From: Prorocentrum cordatum
Lineage: Eukaryota > Sar > Dinophyceae > Prorocentrales > Prorocentraceae
DNA length: 64,000 nucleotides
NCBI GenBank assembly: GCA_963575745.1
Contig: CAUYUJ010017837.1
Span: 675,190 to 739,189 of the forward strand
Direction of reading: 5' to 3'
In this document: in pieces, positions 42,788-54,043 of the stretch
Layout: each line of letters starts with the position of its first letter
Numbering within the stretch: position 1 is the stretch's first letter
Position numbers and translations under genes: made by a program
The notes under the pieces: model-generated
Told to the model about the DNA's origin: nothing
The model's database searches: none
The model's input: only the letters and a program-made list of their open reading frames with translations

Positions 42788-42822
42788 TATGTGTGTGTTG
42801 TGTGTGTCGTGTGTCGTGTGTC

Positions 42823-42853
<31 letters not shown>

Positions 42854-43267
42854 TGTTTGCATTTGTGTGCGTGCGTGCGTGTGCGCGTGCGCGTGCGCGT
42901 GCGCGTGCGTGCGTGTGTGTGTGTGTGTTGTGTGTCGTGTGTGTTTGCGTGCGTGCGTGCGTGCGCGTGCGTGTGCGTGTGCGCGTGCGCGTGCGCGTGG
43001 GCGTGCGCGTGCGCGTGCGCGTGCGCGTGCGCGTGCTCGTGCGCGTGCGCGTGCGCGTGTGCGTGTGCGTGTGCGTGTGCGTGTACGTGTTCGTGTGCGT
43101 GTGCGTGCGCGTGCGCGTGTGCGTGCGCGTGTGCGTGCGCGTGTGCGCGCGTGTGCGTGTGCGTGTGCGTGCGCGTGTGCGTGTGCGTGTGCGTGTGCGC
43201 GTGTGCGTGTGTGCGTGTGCGTTTGCGTGTGCGTGTGCGTGTGCGTGTGCGTGTGCGTGTGCGTGCA

Positions 43268-43329
<62 letters not shown>

Positions 43330-43330
43330 T
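42788..43330. repeat. (GT)n / (GTGC)n array
   Basis: About 540 bp of GT and GTGC/GCGT steps, with a pure GT block at 43274-43321. It abuts the spliced-leader relic. Confidence 0.95.
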
Positions 43331-43379
43331 GGTCTCGGCCCTGCCGCTGCTCGCAGGGCCGCGACGCCGAAAAAGTGTG

Positions 43380-43500
43380 CGTATGTGTGTGTGTGTGCGT
43401 GCGTGTATATGTATACATATATAAAAACATGTATATATACATATGTTTGTATACATATATGTACATGTATCTATATATATACATATGTAGGGGCGTGTGT
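43380..43500. repeat. GTGT / ATATAC tract
   Basis: A further GT block followed by TATATACATATG steps. Confidence 0.85.
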
Positions 43501-43539
43501 GGTATGTGTGTTTGACAATGTGTGATGTGAGCCTGCTGG

Positions 43540-43698
43540 GGGGTGCTAAACACGTCCCTGGCCCGAGGTGTCACCAGCTTTTCGCTCCATTTTGCAGCCC
43601 CTGAGACTCTCTGGACCTCGTTAGGGGTGCTCTGGAGGCCGCGGGGGCCTTCCTAGGAAGTCTGCAGACCTCTTGGGCCAGGGACACCTGTTTAACGA
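43540..43698. mobile_element. TIR element, family T5 copy 2 (about 160 bp)
   Basis: Matches 61067-61228 over its whole length: start gggtgctaaacacgtccctggcc, then ccagcttttcgctc, ctctggacctcgt, aggggt(g/a)ctctggaggcc, and the inverse end ttgggccagggacacctgtttaac. This is the introner family; whether this copy is an intron is unknown. Confidence 0.8.
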
Positions 43699-44360
43699 AC
43701 GCGAGAGGAGCCCGGTGGCAGAAGTCAGAGAGAAGGCAAGACCGACGGATGAACGACGGACGACAGACAGGGACGACAGACGACGGACGACAGATGACGT
43801 GTTCTGGAAACTCTGAACCCCAAAAAACCTTGCCATTGTTACTTCCACTGGCTTCCGCCAGCGGACCCGCCCCCGTGTTACTTCCGCCACCTTCCGACGA
43901 CCTTCCGCCGCCCCCCGCCGAAGAAGAGATGACAACTCCTCCGACTCTCGAAGGCGAGGGCCTCTCTGGAGTGCGCCACACGGCAGCACCCGACTGGTAC
44001 CGCGGGGACGCCCACCCCCGGGGTCGGAGAGGCCTGGCACAGGCAGACCACGCGGCGCACACGGAGAGAGTCAGAGGCACAGGGAGCGAGCAGCAGAGAC
44101 ACCGCGAAAGCGAGCACAACAGGCGAGCGCTCACTGCGCGGTGCCCGGTGGCGGCCCGTGCGCCCTCGCCCACGGCGGCAAGGGACGACAGCCGACGCTG
44201 GCCGCACGAGAGGTTTTCGCCCGATCTGCCATGCGCAGCCAGGGCGAGGCCAGTACTGTCAGGTGCGCAGGCACAGCGTCTTCCTACGCGGCAGGGCTCA
44301 AACGAGCTGGTGAGAGGTTGCAATGCCGAGCAGAGGAGGCCGGCAGCGGCGCAGGAGCGC

Positions 44361-45263
44361 TCACTCCTGGATGCGGGAATGGCGAGCCTGCGAGGAGCTT
44401 GGCCGCAGCGTCGAGGATAAGCTGTTGCTGGAGGTCAGCATCTGCGACGCCCTGCTGTCAGGCACCCGCTCTGCGACGCTGGCGCCTGTCGCTGAAACTT
44501 TGCTTTCGGTGTGGGCGTCGCTCTCGGTGCGCGCGTGCCGCACGACCCCCGCACGCGACGCCGCTGCCTCTCCGCCGAGGTCCAGGGCCTTCGCCGTGCG
44601 GCTGACCGCAGAGGAACCGCGCCGCGAAGGGCGAGCACCCTGCAGCAGCTGCTGCTGTATGGCCGCCTGCTGGTCCGAGGCCATGCGCGCGAGGCTCTTG
44701 CTCCTCCCATGCCTCCAGCGAGAGTCCTGCGAGTCTCCGCCATCGGCCAAGGACTCGTCGTTCGACGCCGAGCTCTTCGACGTCAAGCTCTTCGACGCCG
44801 AGAGGCCCCCGGCCAGCGGCTCACACGCGGCGAGACCATCGACCGAGACCAGCTGCCTCGGCCGCGCGGACGCCTGCGGCAAGCGCTGCTCCGGCCACGT
44901 CCGCAACCCCTCCGACGCCGCGGGCTCTGGCATCGCGTGCGCGGCCGCGGCGGCCGCCGTCACGAACTCCGCCGCGGCCGACAGCTCCTGGGGCTCCCGC
45001 CACAGCGCAGAGCCCCGGCACTTCCTGGCCGAGCCCCGCCGCCCCGCGGCGCCGCAGGCCAAGCGGTCCGCGAGCCCGTCCAGGCCGCGCGACAACTCGG
45101 GCGACGCGGGCGGCGACGCGCTCCGCGAGTGCGCGCTGCCGCCCTCGAGGCGCCCCGATCCCGCCGCCACGGGCCGCGCCGTGGAGAGCCTCCTGGCGAG
45201 CGCCGAGCCCACCGAGTCCTGGTGGAGCGCGTCGTCCGCCGGCCTGGCCAGGACGGGCGTCGC
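44361..45263 (-). CDS. Unknown Ser/Ala-rich protein, C-terminal exon
   Basis: The minus frame from about 45263 reads ATPVLARPADDALHQDSVGS and continues with Ser/Arg/Ala-rich sequence, a SASKSLTSKSSASNDESLAD stretch, the helical ARMASDQQAAIQQQLLQGA, and ends SSSQARHSRIQE then TGA at 44363-44361. Composition is coding-like throughout (300 residues). No domain recognised. It is preceded by a 98-bp GC-AG interval made almost entirely of (CCT)n, which I read as an intron. Confidence 0.5.
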   Translation of the reverse strand, partial: ATPVLARPADDALHQDSVGSALARRLSTARPVAAGSGRLEGGSAHSRSASPPASPELSRGLDGLADRLACGAAGRRGSARKCRGSALWREPQELSAAAEFVTAAAAAAHAMPEPAASEGLRTWPEQRLPQASARPRQLVSVDGLAACEPLAGGLSASKSLTSKSSASNDESLADGGDSQDSRWRHGRSKSLARMASDQQAAIQQQLLQGARPSRRGSSAVSRTAKALDLGGEAAASRAGVVRHARTESDAHTESKVSATGASVAERVPDSRASQMLTSSNSLSSTLRPSSSQARHSRIQE

Positions 45264-45361
45264 CTGGGGCGCGGTGCTGGGGAGGAGGAGGAGGAGGAGG
45301 AGGAGGAGGAGGAGGAGGAGGAGGAGGAGGAGGAGGAGGAGGAGGAGGAGGAGGAGGAGGC
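45264..45361 (-). other. Probable microsatellite intron, GC-AG (98 bp)
   Basis: On the minus strand the upstream frame ends TGG GAG, then GCCTCC (GC donor), 80 bp of CCT triplets, and CCCCAG before GCG ACG CCC. Removing it joins two coding-like frames in phase (the frames differ on either side). Without an intron the repeat would encode poly-Ser or poly-Leu and one side would be out of frame. Confidence 0.5.
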
Positions 45362-45838
45362 CTCCCAGGGTTCCTCCGTGCTCGCGGGCTGGGGCGCGGC
45401 GCCGAGCCGCGCCTCCCTGGGGCTGCCCCTGCCCTTGCCCGCGGGCAGGGAGGCGACCCCGCGGACGACGTGCTCCTCGACGGAGCCGAGGTGGTGCACC
45501 GCGGTCGATGCCTTGTGCACCGCAGAGCCGCGGCGCGGTTTGGCCTTGACCAGCTGGCCCTTCGCCTCTGAACCGTGCGTTGGCACCGCATTGCCGAAGA
45601 GATCCAAGTAGCCCGGCGGCGGCACGGCCCCGGCGTGCTCCGCGCCCGAGGCCCTGACCAAGCGCTGGTTGGCCACGGCTCGCCCGGCGGCTCGCCCCAC
45701 CACCTGCTGGAACTGCTGCAGCCCGTGCGCCAACGCCCGTGCTTGTGGCTGCTCCCGGAGCCCAGTGCTGCTGGTGCTGCTGACGAGGCCGTCCACGCCC
45801 GCGCCCACGCCGACGAAGGTCTCCTTTGGCAGCCCCAC
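45362..45838 (-). CDS. Unknown protein, middle exon
   Basis: The minus frame reads GLPKETFVGVGAGVDGLVSS, ARALAHGLQQFQQVVGRAAG, GAVPPPGYLDLFGNAV and GSAVHKASTAVHHLGSVEEH, then a basic stretch ending TEEPWE. Coherent globular composition with strong G/C third positions. Its 5' side follows CCCGCAG|GTGGGG, a good acceptor, at 45839. Family not recognised. Confidence 0.55.
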
Positions 45839-45951
45839 CTGCGGGCAGCGCCAAAGGGAGTCACAACAAGGGGGATCGCCGCCATCCCCGGGGAAACACA
45901 CGCCCCTGGAGCCCCCCAGAGCCCCCCAGGGGACTCCCAGAAGTGAACCAC

Positions 45952-46240
45952 CCTTGGCGCTGCCCGACACCTCGGCGTGGCTCCGTCTCGGCTGACCCGG
46001 GGCGCTCGTGGCGCGCCCCATCTGGAGCGGCGTCGGGTGCTCGTTCTTGGCGGCCGCGCGCGGAGCGAGCCGCTGCTCGACGACCTGCCTGAACATCTGA
46101 CCTGCCCGGCCCAGCTCCGACTTCTGCGGGGCGACCTGCTCCTTCTGCCGGACGACCTGATCCAAGACCCGCTCGAAGGCACCCTTGTGAGGTGACGAGA
46201 TCTGTACATAGCCACCGCTGATGGCCATGCCGCATCTGTG
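45952..46240 (-). CDS. Unknown protein, upstream exon
   Basis: The minus frame reads AISGGYVQISSPHKGAFERV, then LDQVVRQKEQVAPQKSELGR and AGQMFRQVVEQRLAPRAAAK, ending near SGSAKG before an intron-like stretch. Amphipathic helices with Gln/Glu/Lys, possibly a coiled-coil. An ATG is at about 46227 (GMAISGG), preceded by CCACAG, which could also be an acceptor. Phase with the next exon is unresolved: the simple GT-AG choice gives 113 bp, not a multiple of three. Confidence 0.5.
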
Positions 46241-47774
46241 GCCCAGGATTGGTGAACACGTCTCTCCAACTAGGTCAGGGACGCATCTGTGTATACGCAC
46301 TTTTTGCGTTGGCGGCTAGGCAGAGTCACTGCGCCGGCGAAAGGAGCGAAACGGGGCAGGCGTTCAGCGAATTGTGCCATCATGCAAGAGGGGGGAAGGA
46401 CGACGGGGCGATGACCGAAGTGAAAGGGAAACGGGCCGGGGCCGCTCAAAGGAGGGCCGGCAGCAGCAGCGGGGCTGTGGGGCCAGCGGCGACGGAGGCG
46501 GGCGCTGACCAGGTCAGCCGGCAGAGATGCGCGTGCGAACAACCGGGGAAGAGCCGGAACTCCAAGGGGGGAAAGCGGCGAGGCCCTCGACAACGGGCAA
46601 TGGGGGGGCGGGGGGAGGCGCGGGCGGCAAGACCAGCCCAGGCGCCGAGGCGGGGAGGTGTGCGGCCCGTAGGCCGAAGAGGGGCGTGCGCGCTGCTGAC
46701 TATCCTGCGGGGGCAGCGTAAGGTGGGTCGCTTCGGGGGCACGAGGGCGGGCTCCGAACAGGTGCAGTCACGAAGGGGGCGGGCCCCCTGCCCGCTGGGG
46801 AGAACAGGGAGGACACCAAGGGAGGGAAAGCAGCGGCCGCGGTGGTGGGCGAGTGGGTCAGAGGCCCGCCCGTCGCTGCGGAGGACACCCACGAATGCGG
46901 AGGGGGCGCGCGGCGGGGAAAAGAAGGGGCGCCTGGGGCGCGCGCCTGCCGCGGCGGGCGGAGCAGCGACGGAGGGCAGCCCAAGGTCGAGCGGGCGAGC
47001 GCAGCCATTGCTGGGCAGGGCCAGCAGGCCGGAGAGGGGGCGGCGTGGTGAGCGCCGGAGGGTGAGGGCGCGGCGCGCGGGCGCGCGGCTCCTCGGCCTG
47101 GCCAGAACTGGCGGGAGTGCGGCTCCAAGGCCCGAGGTTTTCGGGGGGGCGGGGGGCAGAGGGCAGCGTCCGTAGCGGCGCCGCTTCGCAAGCGGGCGCA
47201 GCAACCCGCCAGCCAGCGGGGGGCCCCGAGACGGCGCAAGCGCTGGAACTGGAGAGGGTGCAGCCCCAGTCCGGATGGGCAGGTCGGAGCTGGGCGGGGC
47301 GCAAAGTTCGGCGAGGGCGGCTGCCCCGACCAAGCCAAAACTGGCAGGGGCCCGGCTGCCAGCCCCGACGGGGCGGGGCGGCGCGGGCACCGGCGGGGGC
47401 AGGGGGGGCGCCCGCCCCCGCCGCCCTGCCCAGGCGGGCAGGGCGGGGGGGGGGCGCCCGAGGAGCACCGAACTGGCGCAGTCAACAATGCAAAGCGAGA
47501 GAGGCGAGCCCAGCCCCGTGTTAGAAGCTGGAGAGGGGCCTCCGGCGCGGGGCCCCGTCGGTCGGGCCGCCGTCGGGGGAGGGGGCGGGGGCGCCTCAAG
47601 GACGCGCCGGGCGCGGGCCCAGAGGGTGCAAGGACGGACTTGCGCGAGGCGGCTGATAGGAATTGATGAAAAGAAAAGCGGCGGCTTAGTGCAGGCGCAC
47701 CAAGGCCGACGCAGCGGCGGGCCCGCCGGGTCGCACGGGGCGGAAATCACCCTGTGCGCGCAGAGTTCAAGCGA

Positions 47775-48122
47775 TTAGAAGCGCCAGGTGCGGCTACCAG
47801 GGCGTCGCCGCCTGGATTGCTCGTCGCTGGGCCAGGTCGGGTCGGCGAGGCGTTTGCCTTTCCTCGTGGGGCCCAGCCCCTTCCCCTTGCCTTTGCCGCC
47901 CCCGCGGAGACGCCCCATTCTCCAGATCTGCCTGGCATCGCGCCAGTCGATGCGGAGGCCGTGCATCCGGCGTGAGATACGCATGTCGAAATCCTCCTCG
48001 ATCAACTGGCGCGCGTCATCTGTCAGACTTCGCCCTGCCCCACCCAGTGACAGGTGGCCCCGCGTCGCCCTTCCCTGACGTCGCAGAGAGCGTTCCAGCC
48101 GATCGCGAGCATTGGGCCACAT
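47775..48122 (-). CDS. Basic 115-aa C-terminal segment of the large element
   Basis: The minus frame reads MWPNARDRLERSLRRQGRAT, SLTDDARQLIEEDFDMRISR and RRMHGLRIDWRDARQIWRMG, then GGGKGKGKGLGP and a stop. Coherent charged composition. It is probably the end of the polyprotein. Upstream, in another frame, a hydrophobic stretch (APILILTVFFIRYFAKPY) is seen at about 48240-48190. Confidence 0.4.
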   Translation of the reverse strand: MWPNARDRLERSLRRQGRATRGHLSLGGAGRSLTDDARQLIEEDFDMRISRRMHGLRIDWRDARQIWRMGRLRGGGKGKGKGLGPTRKGKRLADPTWPSDEQSRRRRPGSRTWRF

Positions 48123-50154
48123 TCTCTTTTGACTCTGATGATGACCTCGGGCCAGGTCTCCCCACTATTGGCGGCGTAGTTCCACGCGCGATGCCATCAT
48201 AAGGTTTGGCGAAGTATCTGATAAAGAAAACCGTGAGGATCAGGATGGGTGCGTTGGTTTGCAAGTGGGAGGTGCGGTGCGCAAGGTTGGGTGGGTCGGA
48301 CCGACCGTCTTGCCCGCCGGGGGGCATCCCCTTCCCCGGTGCCATGGCGCGGGCTGCGGGCAGGGCTGGCGGGCTTCGCTGTTCGGTGGGTTTTGCGCGC
48401 GGTCTCTTCGGTCAGCGCAGTAGACGTGGGCCTATCGACCGCCCGCTCCGCCTGCAGGGTCTGCCCAGCTTCAGGGCTGCCGCTGCGCCCGTCGGCTTCG
48501 GCCTGGAGCGACTCGCGGTGGCTGCAGGGCGCGCGCTCATCGTCTTGTAGCACAAGGCTGTCAGGCGGCGGGGGCTCGCAAATGGACCCCCAGTCGGGGG
48601 CGTCGCTGCGAGGCGGGGGCGGAGTGGCGGGGCGTTGCTCCTCTGGGGAGGGCGGGGGAGGTGTCTTCGGCGGCGTCGCTGCTGGTGGCGGCGGGCCAAG
48701 AGGTGGGTGGAGGGGTCGCGCCGACTGAGGGTCTTGGCTCAAGCCCTGCCGAGTGCTGAGCGGGGGGCCGCGGGCCACCCTTGGACCGGGTGGGCCGGCG
48801 CCCCTGCGGCCTGCAGGTGTACGACATATGTGCCGAGGCAGGATGTTTAGCTGGCGTCGCGGGCGCGTCTGGGGCGCAGTGCTCGCGCGCGGCAAGGGGG
48901 CTGCAGGCGCGGCCCCCTCCCGGGTCGGGCGGCTCCAATCTTGTTGTGATTGGGCCGGGTGGGGCGGCCACCTCCTGTCCTTGGGCCGCGCCCAACGGGC
49001 GGGGGCCCGCGCGTGTCCTGCGGGGGGTCGGGGAGGAGCCTGCGGCTGCACATGATGAGCCCCCCGCCTTTGTCCCTTGCGCGTCGTGCTCCAGCCGGCA
49101 GTGGCCCCATAAGTCGGCCGCCTTGTCTACGTCCCCCGAGGCGGGCTGGCACCGATGACTCTGCAGGTAGCTGACGAGCTCAGCCAGAGCGGCTCGCTGC
49201 CCGCCCCGCGCGGCGCCGTCGGTGACCCCGGGCCCAGGGGCGGTGGTGCCGCAGATGCTTGACGGAAAGGCCCTGCAAATGTCCTCCGACCAGGCTCTGG
49301 TGCCTCTGGGGATGCCCTGCTTGGAGAGCGCGTCGCCGCGCCAGAACGCCGTCCATGCCCTCCGGGCGTCGTCGATGTTGTTGGCTTGCCGAACGTAGCT
49401 TGCCGTGGCGTGAGCGATGGTGTTGTTGGATTTGCCTTAGGGAGTGGGGGGGCGTCTGCGGTGGCTTCCAGAGCGCTGATGCCCCGTTCCTTCAATGCAG
49501 GGCGAGGGCGAGGGGCGAGCGCAAGGAGGCTGTCGAGTATGTCTCCGTCCGCGTCAGGGGGTCAAGGGCCTGGCGGTCGTTCGGGCGCGGGCGCGCGCAG
49601 GCAGGGTCCGTTTCTGCGGCGGGGCTGTATCTGAGACTGGGGCGACGGGGCTGCGGCTGGTCCGCGGGATCGCGTTCGCGAGGCCGCCCGCGAGGCCGTC
49701 GCTGCAAGTGGTGCGGCGGCGGGGTGCTGCTGCAGCAGCGGCTGGCGGTGCTGTGCTAGCTGCTGGAGCTGCGGCCCCTTGGCCTGCCGCTGTAGCTCCG
49801 GGGCGTGGCGCTCCTCGGCGAGCGGCTGGACGACTCGCTGCTGCGTGGGGAGCTGCGGGCTGGGCGCCCCTGGGCGGGGCGGTTGCCGCGGTGTCGGCCG
49901 CCGTCCTGGGATCGCGCTGCTGGAGGACGCCCCCTCCTAGTCGCCTGGAAAAGCGGCGGTGCGCGGGATTTGAAATCCGAGGGCGCCTGGCGCCAGTCCT
50001 GGGGTCGCCCCCGCCGGGTCGGGCGGCGGCCTGCCGCGCCGCCTGGCCCCGCGCGCTCGGGGTCGCGGCGGGCTCGCGCTCTGGTGCCTCAGGCGCGGGG
50101 GCTTCTGGGAAGAGGTGGAAGGGGTCGTCTGCTGCCTTCCTCTCATCCCGGGTT

Positions 50155-50681
50155 TCATTCGCGGGCTGGCGCGAGCTGCGGGCGCCGCCCAGCGAGGCCG
50201 GAAGGGGGCGCGGCGGCGGCTTCGGGGGCGTCGGCGGTTGCATCCGTTTTGGTGTTTGGCCAGGGTGAACCTGGGCCCCGTCTCTGGTCAGCATTGCCTG
50301 GACGTCCGAGGGGCGGGCATTCCGCGAGCCCCCCAGGCAGCGAGCGCAGTGCCACGTAGCGTTCCACCTTCTGTTTGCGAAGAGGCACCGTCTTTCTTCA
50401 AATGGCGGGGGGTCATGGGCTGCCGAGCCAGGTGGCTGGGCTCCAAGGTGGAAGATGAAAATGCCTTTGGGGACTTCTCCGCGCTGCCATTCGTGCGCTG
50501 GCGCGCTGATAGGGCAGCGGTCGCGCTTGCATCGCCATCGGCCGCCATTGATTCCCTTTTCAAGCCTGTCGCCCCCAGCGCGCTGAGAGGGGACGGCGGC
50601 GCTTGTGGAGGACGGGACACGTGCGCCGAGAGCGGCCTCGCGGATGTCCCCGATGTGTCCAGGGCTGCTGTAGGGGGCCAT
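50155..50681 (-). CDS. Segment of the large element with Cys/His-rich region
   Basis: The minus frame includes GGRWRCKRDRCPISAPAHEW, then KGIFIFHLGAQPPGSAAH, RRWNATWHCARCLGGSRNAR and SDVQAML. The CX4C...CX2C spacing suggests a zinc-binding module. It continues into a long Pro/Ala-rich low-complexity tail down to 49554. Confidence 0.35.
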
Positions 50682-51483
50682 GGCGGGGCGCCGCTCGCGG
50701 GCGAGAGGGGCGGGGGCGGCTTGAGCGCCAGCGCGCTATCGGCCTGGGGGCGGGCGGTGGTCCAGCAGCTGGTTGCTAGACGCAGGATCGTTGCTGCTGC
50801 GGGGCCCAGCGAGGGCGCGCAGGCGCTCGCAAGTGGGCTGCCCGCTGCGGCGGCAGCATTCGCAAATGTTTTTTTCCCCCAAGAATGGGGGGGGAGGGGG
50901 GGGGGCCTTGCGGCGCCGGCGGGCGGCTGGTCGGTGGCCCTCCCCCAGCCTTTGCTCCCATGGCTTGAGAGGGAGTATCAGCCCATTCTTGGAGATGCCT
51001 GCCTCGGGGTCTGCGCAGAGCTGGAGTCCTGCTGCTTGCAGCGGACATGCCCAGGTGGCAGTGTGCAATTAGTTAGTGGGGTCCAGTCGTCCAGTCCGAG
51101 CTCGTTGTCGAAGAAGTAGCCTTCGTGGCTGACCATCTTGCGGCATTGTTCGCATAGGTCCCTGGGTGCGCCCCCAGGGCCGTGCAGGAGCGGGCGCAAG
51201 CTGAGCATGCAGTAAAGACTGTGGCCAGGGTGGGGTCCAGAAGTAGGGGCGTGCCCGTGGTTTGGAATTCTTCGGCGAGCCTCTCCCAGAAATGGCCTTG
51301 GGGCAGGCTGCTGTCGCATCGGGTCTGGGATCCGAGGGCGTATTCCTGGGCCTCGCGGTCTTCGGAGCGCTTATCCTGCTCTGCAACAAGCCTCGCCTGT
51401 TCCTCCTGGGTGAGGTTGTGGGTCTCGGGACTGATGGGGGTTTGGTGGGCCTTGTCATAAGTGAAGCGCGGTTTCTCAGTCAG

Positions 51484-51800
51484 CTAACGTCGGGTCCCTG
51501 GGGGGTTGTCGAACTGGGTCCACCGCCCTGCCTCATTCGCCCAGTCTGCCAGGATGTGCATATGGGGCTCTGTGGCGGAGGCAGCCACCCTGGCGTTCAG
51601 CTTCGCTACTATGATCACTTCCTGTGCCCAGGCAAAGGCGACATTGATCCGGCGGGTGTCGTCCACGAAGCCCCACTGGTTGGAGCGAGTGGTGCGAAGG
51701 GTGACCAGGTTGGCCTCGTCATCTTGGCTGCCGTCGATGGTCAAGACACTGATGGGCCCTCTCTCGAAGAGGCGGTGGCATGAGCGTCAAGGCCGCGAAA
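51484..51800 (-). CDS. Segment of the large element, coherent globular region
   Basis: The minus frame reads LTIDGSQDDEANLVTLRTTR, NQWGFVDDTRRINVAFAWAQ, EVIIVAKLNARVAASATEPH and MHILADWANEAGRWTQFDNP to a stop at 51484. Good coding composition; the fold is not recognised. Confidence 0.4.
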
Positions 51801-54043
51801 GCGGAGCGCAAGGCCATTCGGGGGGCATGGGGCCTGTCGTCCGAACGCGTGCCCGCTGTGCGGCCCTTTCCCTTTCCCTAGCCGTTTCTGGGTGCCGTGG
51901 GCGGGCGGGGGCGTGGAGCCTCGGGAGCTAGGGGCGCGCCTTTGGGGTGGGACCCACCCTTCCCCTCGTTCGCTTGCTTGTCGCGGTTGGCCTGCAGGAA
52001 GGTTGTGGGCTCGATGGGCCATCCTTTCTCGATGATCACTGAGGATGATTTGGCTGCTGTGCGCGGGGAGCGGGTTTGCGGCTACTGCCGGTGGGTTCTT
52101 CGGCCAGGCTGTCGCTGGCGATCTCTCCGGCGGGGCGCCGCTCCGGCAGGTGCCCGTGGGCAGCGGCCCGCAACCAGTCCGCGGGTTGCGGCGGCCCGGG
52201 AAGGTCGACCCGCGGGGCCTGAAAGGTCCGCCCAAGAAGGGCGCACTTCCATCGCAGCTCGGCGCAAGCACCGCAGAGCGTTGCACCTTTTTGTGGGCGA
52301 TTGCGTGGTGAATTTAGCGAAGCGGAGGGCATGGTCGGACAAGGGGCTTTTCCAAGCCTTTCTGCTTCGGTCAAATCCAGCGGGGCTGGCTCGGCATGCC
52401 GCGACGTCGATCTGCGATTTGCCGCCCCTGCCGAGCCCTGCTGGGCCGTCTGCTGCGATGGGGTGCTCTGTGCGGCCAGCTAACAAAGCCACCCAGGATG
52501 GCTCCATTGGAGGTTGATATCCCAACCCCAGAAAGTAGGCAGGTCGTTCGGTCTGGGAAGTGCGTCGCTCGGCGCTGCCAGGGTCTTGGATTGAAGGCCC
52601 GGGAAAAAAGGTGGGTGGCGATGAATCGGTGGGCCTGGTCGTCCTTCCTGACAATGATAGCGGGGGCCTTGTCGGGCGCCAATCTGCTGGCAAGGGGGGG
52701 TTCGCAGTCGGCGGGCAAGGGGATGGCGACTCCGCCAGGGCACCCCCCCACTGGCCCGAGATAAGCAGGACTGGCAGCGAGGTGCCGCGCAGGGGGCGTG
52801 GTGGCCCAAGCGGTGCATTCGCTTTGGGGTCAGTGGGTGTCTTGGAGAAGGGCGACCTTTCCCGTGGCGGCGGCCCGCGCGGTGACCGCAAGCTCGGCCC
52901 CGCCCTTTTGGCGCGGGGGTGCTGCGTGAGAAACGGGCGTTCCAAGAGAGGGGCCCGGGCAGGGCGGACCGTCCGAGGGGCGCGAGTGGAAGGAGACGTT
53001 GTTCGAGGGGGGCCCCGGCGCAGAGGTCGTTCCACATGTGGCGGGGTGGTGGGGCAGCGCCGTGGACTAGTCTCCAGAGGGCGCCCAGTTGCCGCATCAG
53101 GGGGGGCTCGGCTCCCTGGGTGCCAGTGGCCAGGGCGCCCATGGCGCGCATCCATGCCAGGGAGCGAACCCTTGGAATGAAGGAGGTGAGGGGGGGCGAG
53201 CCAAGTGCTTAGTGGAGCGTCTGGCCACCTGGGCTGTCTGCCTGCGTCGACCCGGCCATTGCGAGGAATCGGGTCTGGTCAGCATTGCTTCTGCAGCGAT
53301 CATGCCGTCGGCAACGGGATGGTTGGTGACATCGGGCCCGAATGGGGTTCTTGCAAGCACGGCAAGGGGGGCGCCCTCCTGGCGGTCGCGACCATCTGGT
53401 TGAATATACTGGCGAGCTCAGCGGGATCGGGGCAGGCAGGACGCTCGTCGGTGCCACCCCCCCAGGCGCGCAACAGCGGCGCGAGTCTCTGCTGCGGGCG
53501 CCTCGGGTCGAAGCGCGCGCCCACCTCGTCGAATAGGGGCGTCCTTCCAAGCCTACAGCGCCCAAGCATCGCGCAACGCCGCCGGCCCTCGCGTGGCGCG
53601 GGCAGCCGCGAGCCTTTCTGGCGCCCGCGGGCGAGTGGCCACCTTCCCCGCGTAGTCACCGCTTGCTCTGCGGGCGCAGATTCACGCTGCCGCCCGGCGC
53701 GTGCCTGGGTCAATCCAGAACGCGCGCCAGGACATTGCGCGTCCGCGCCGATGGCATTGAGCATGGCTAGCACTCGGTTCTTGACTTCCTCCAGCGTCAT
53801 GGGGAACTACCTGTTTTCGTTGTCCTCGTGATAGTGGAGGTAAGGGGGGCCTAGTTGGTAGCTGCTTGGGGGCGACTCGTCTGGGGCACTCCTGGAGCGG
53901 GCCCACGCGGGCACTATTCCTTTAGGCCTGAGGGCCCAGCGGCGCTCCCACGGGGGGGGGGGGCCCGCTGTCGTTCGCCGCGGGCGGGCCACGCGTCGCC
54001 GCCCACGTTCTGGCGCGGGGGCACGTTGCCCACGCTGCCGCTT

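Noticed and set aside
46446-47750. 434-residue Pro/Ala/Arg-rich minus frame
   Set aside because: Composition follows GC content; no helix, motif or splice evidence. Possibly untranslated 3' part of the large element.
51484-51744. Possible RNase H or reverse-transcriptase segment
   Set aside because: Coherent protein sequence, but I cannot locate the catalytic Asp/Glu set or a YxDD box; left as unknown.
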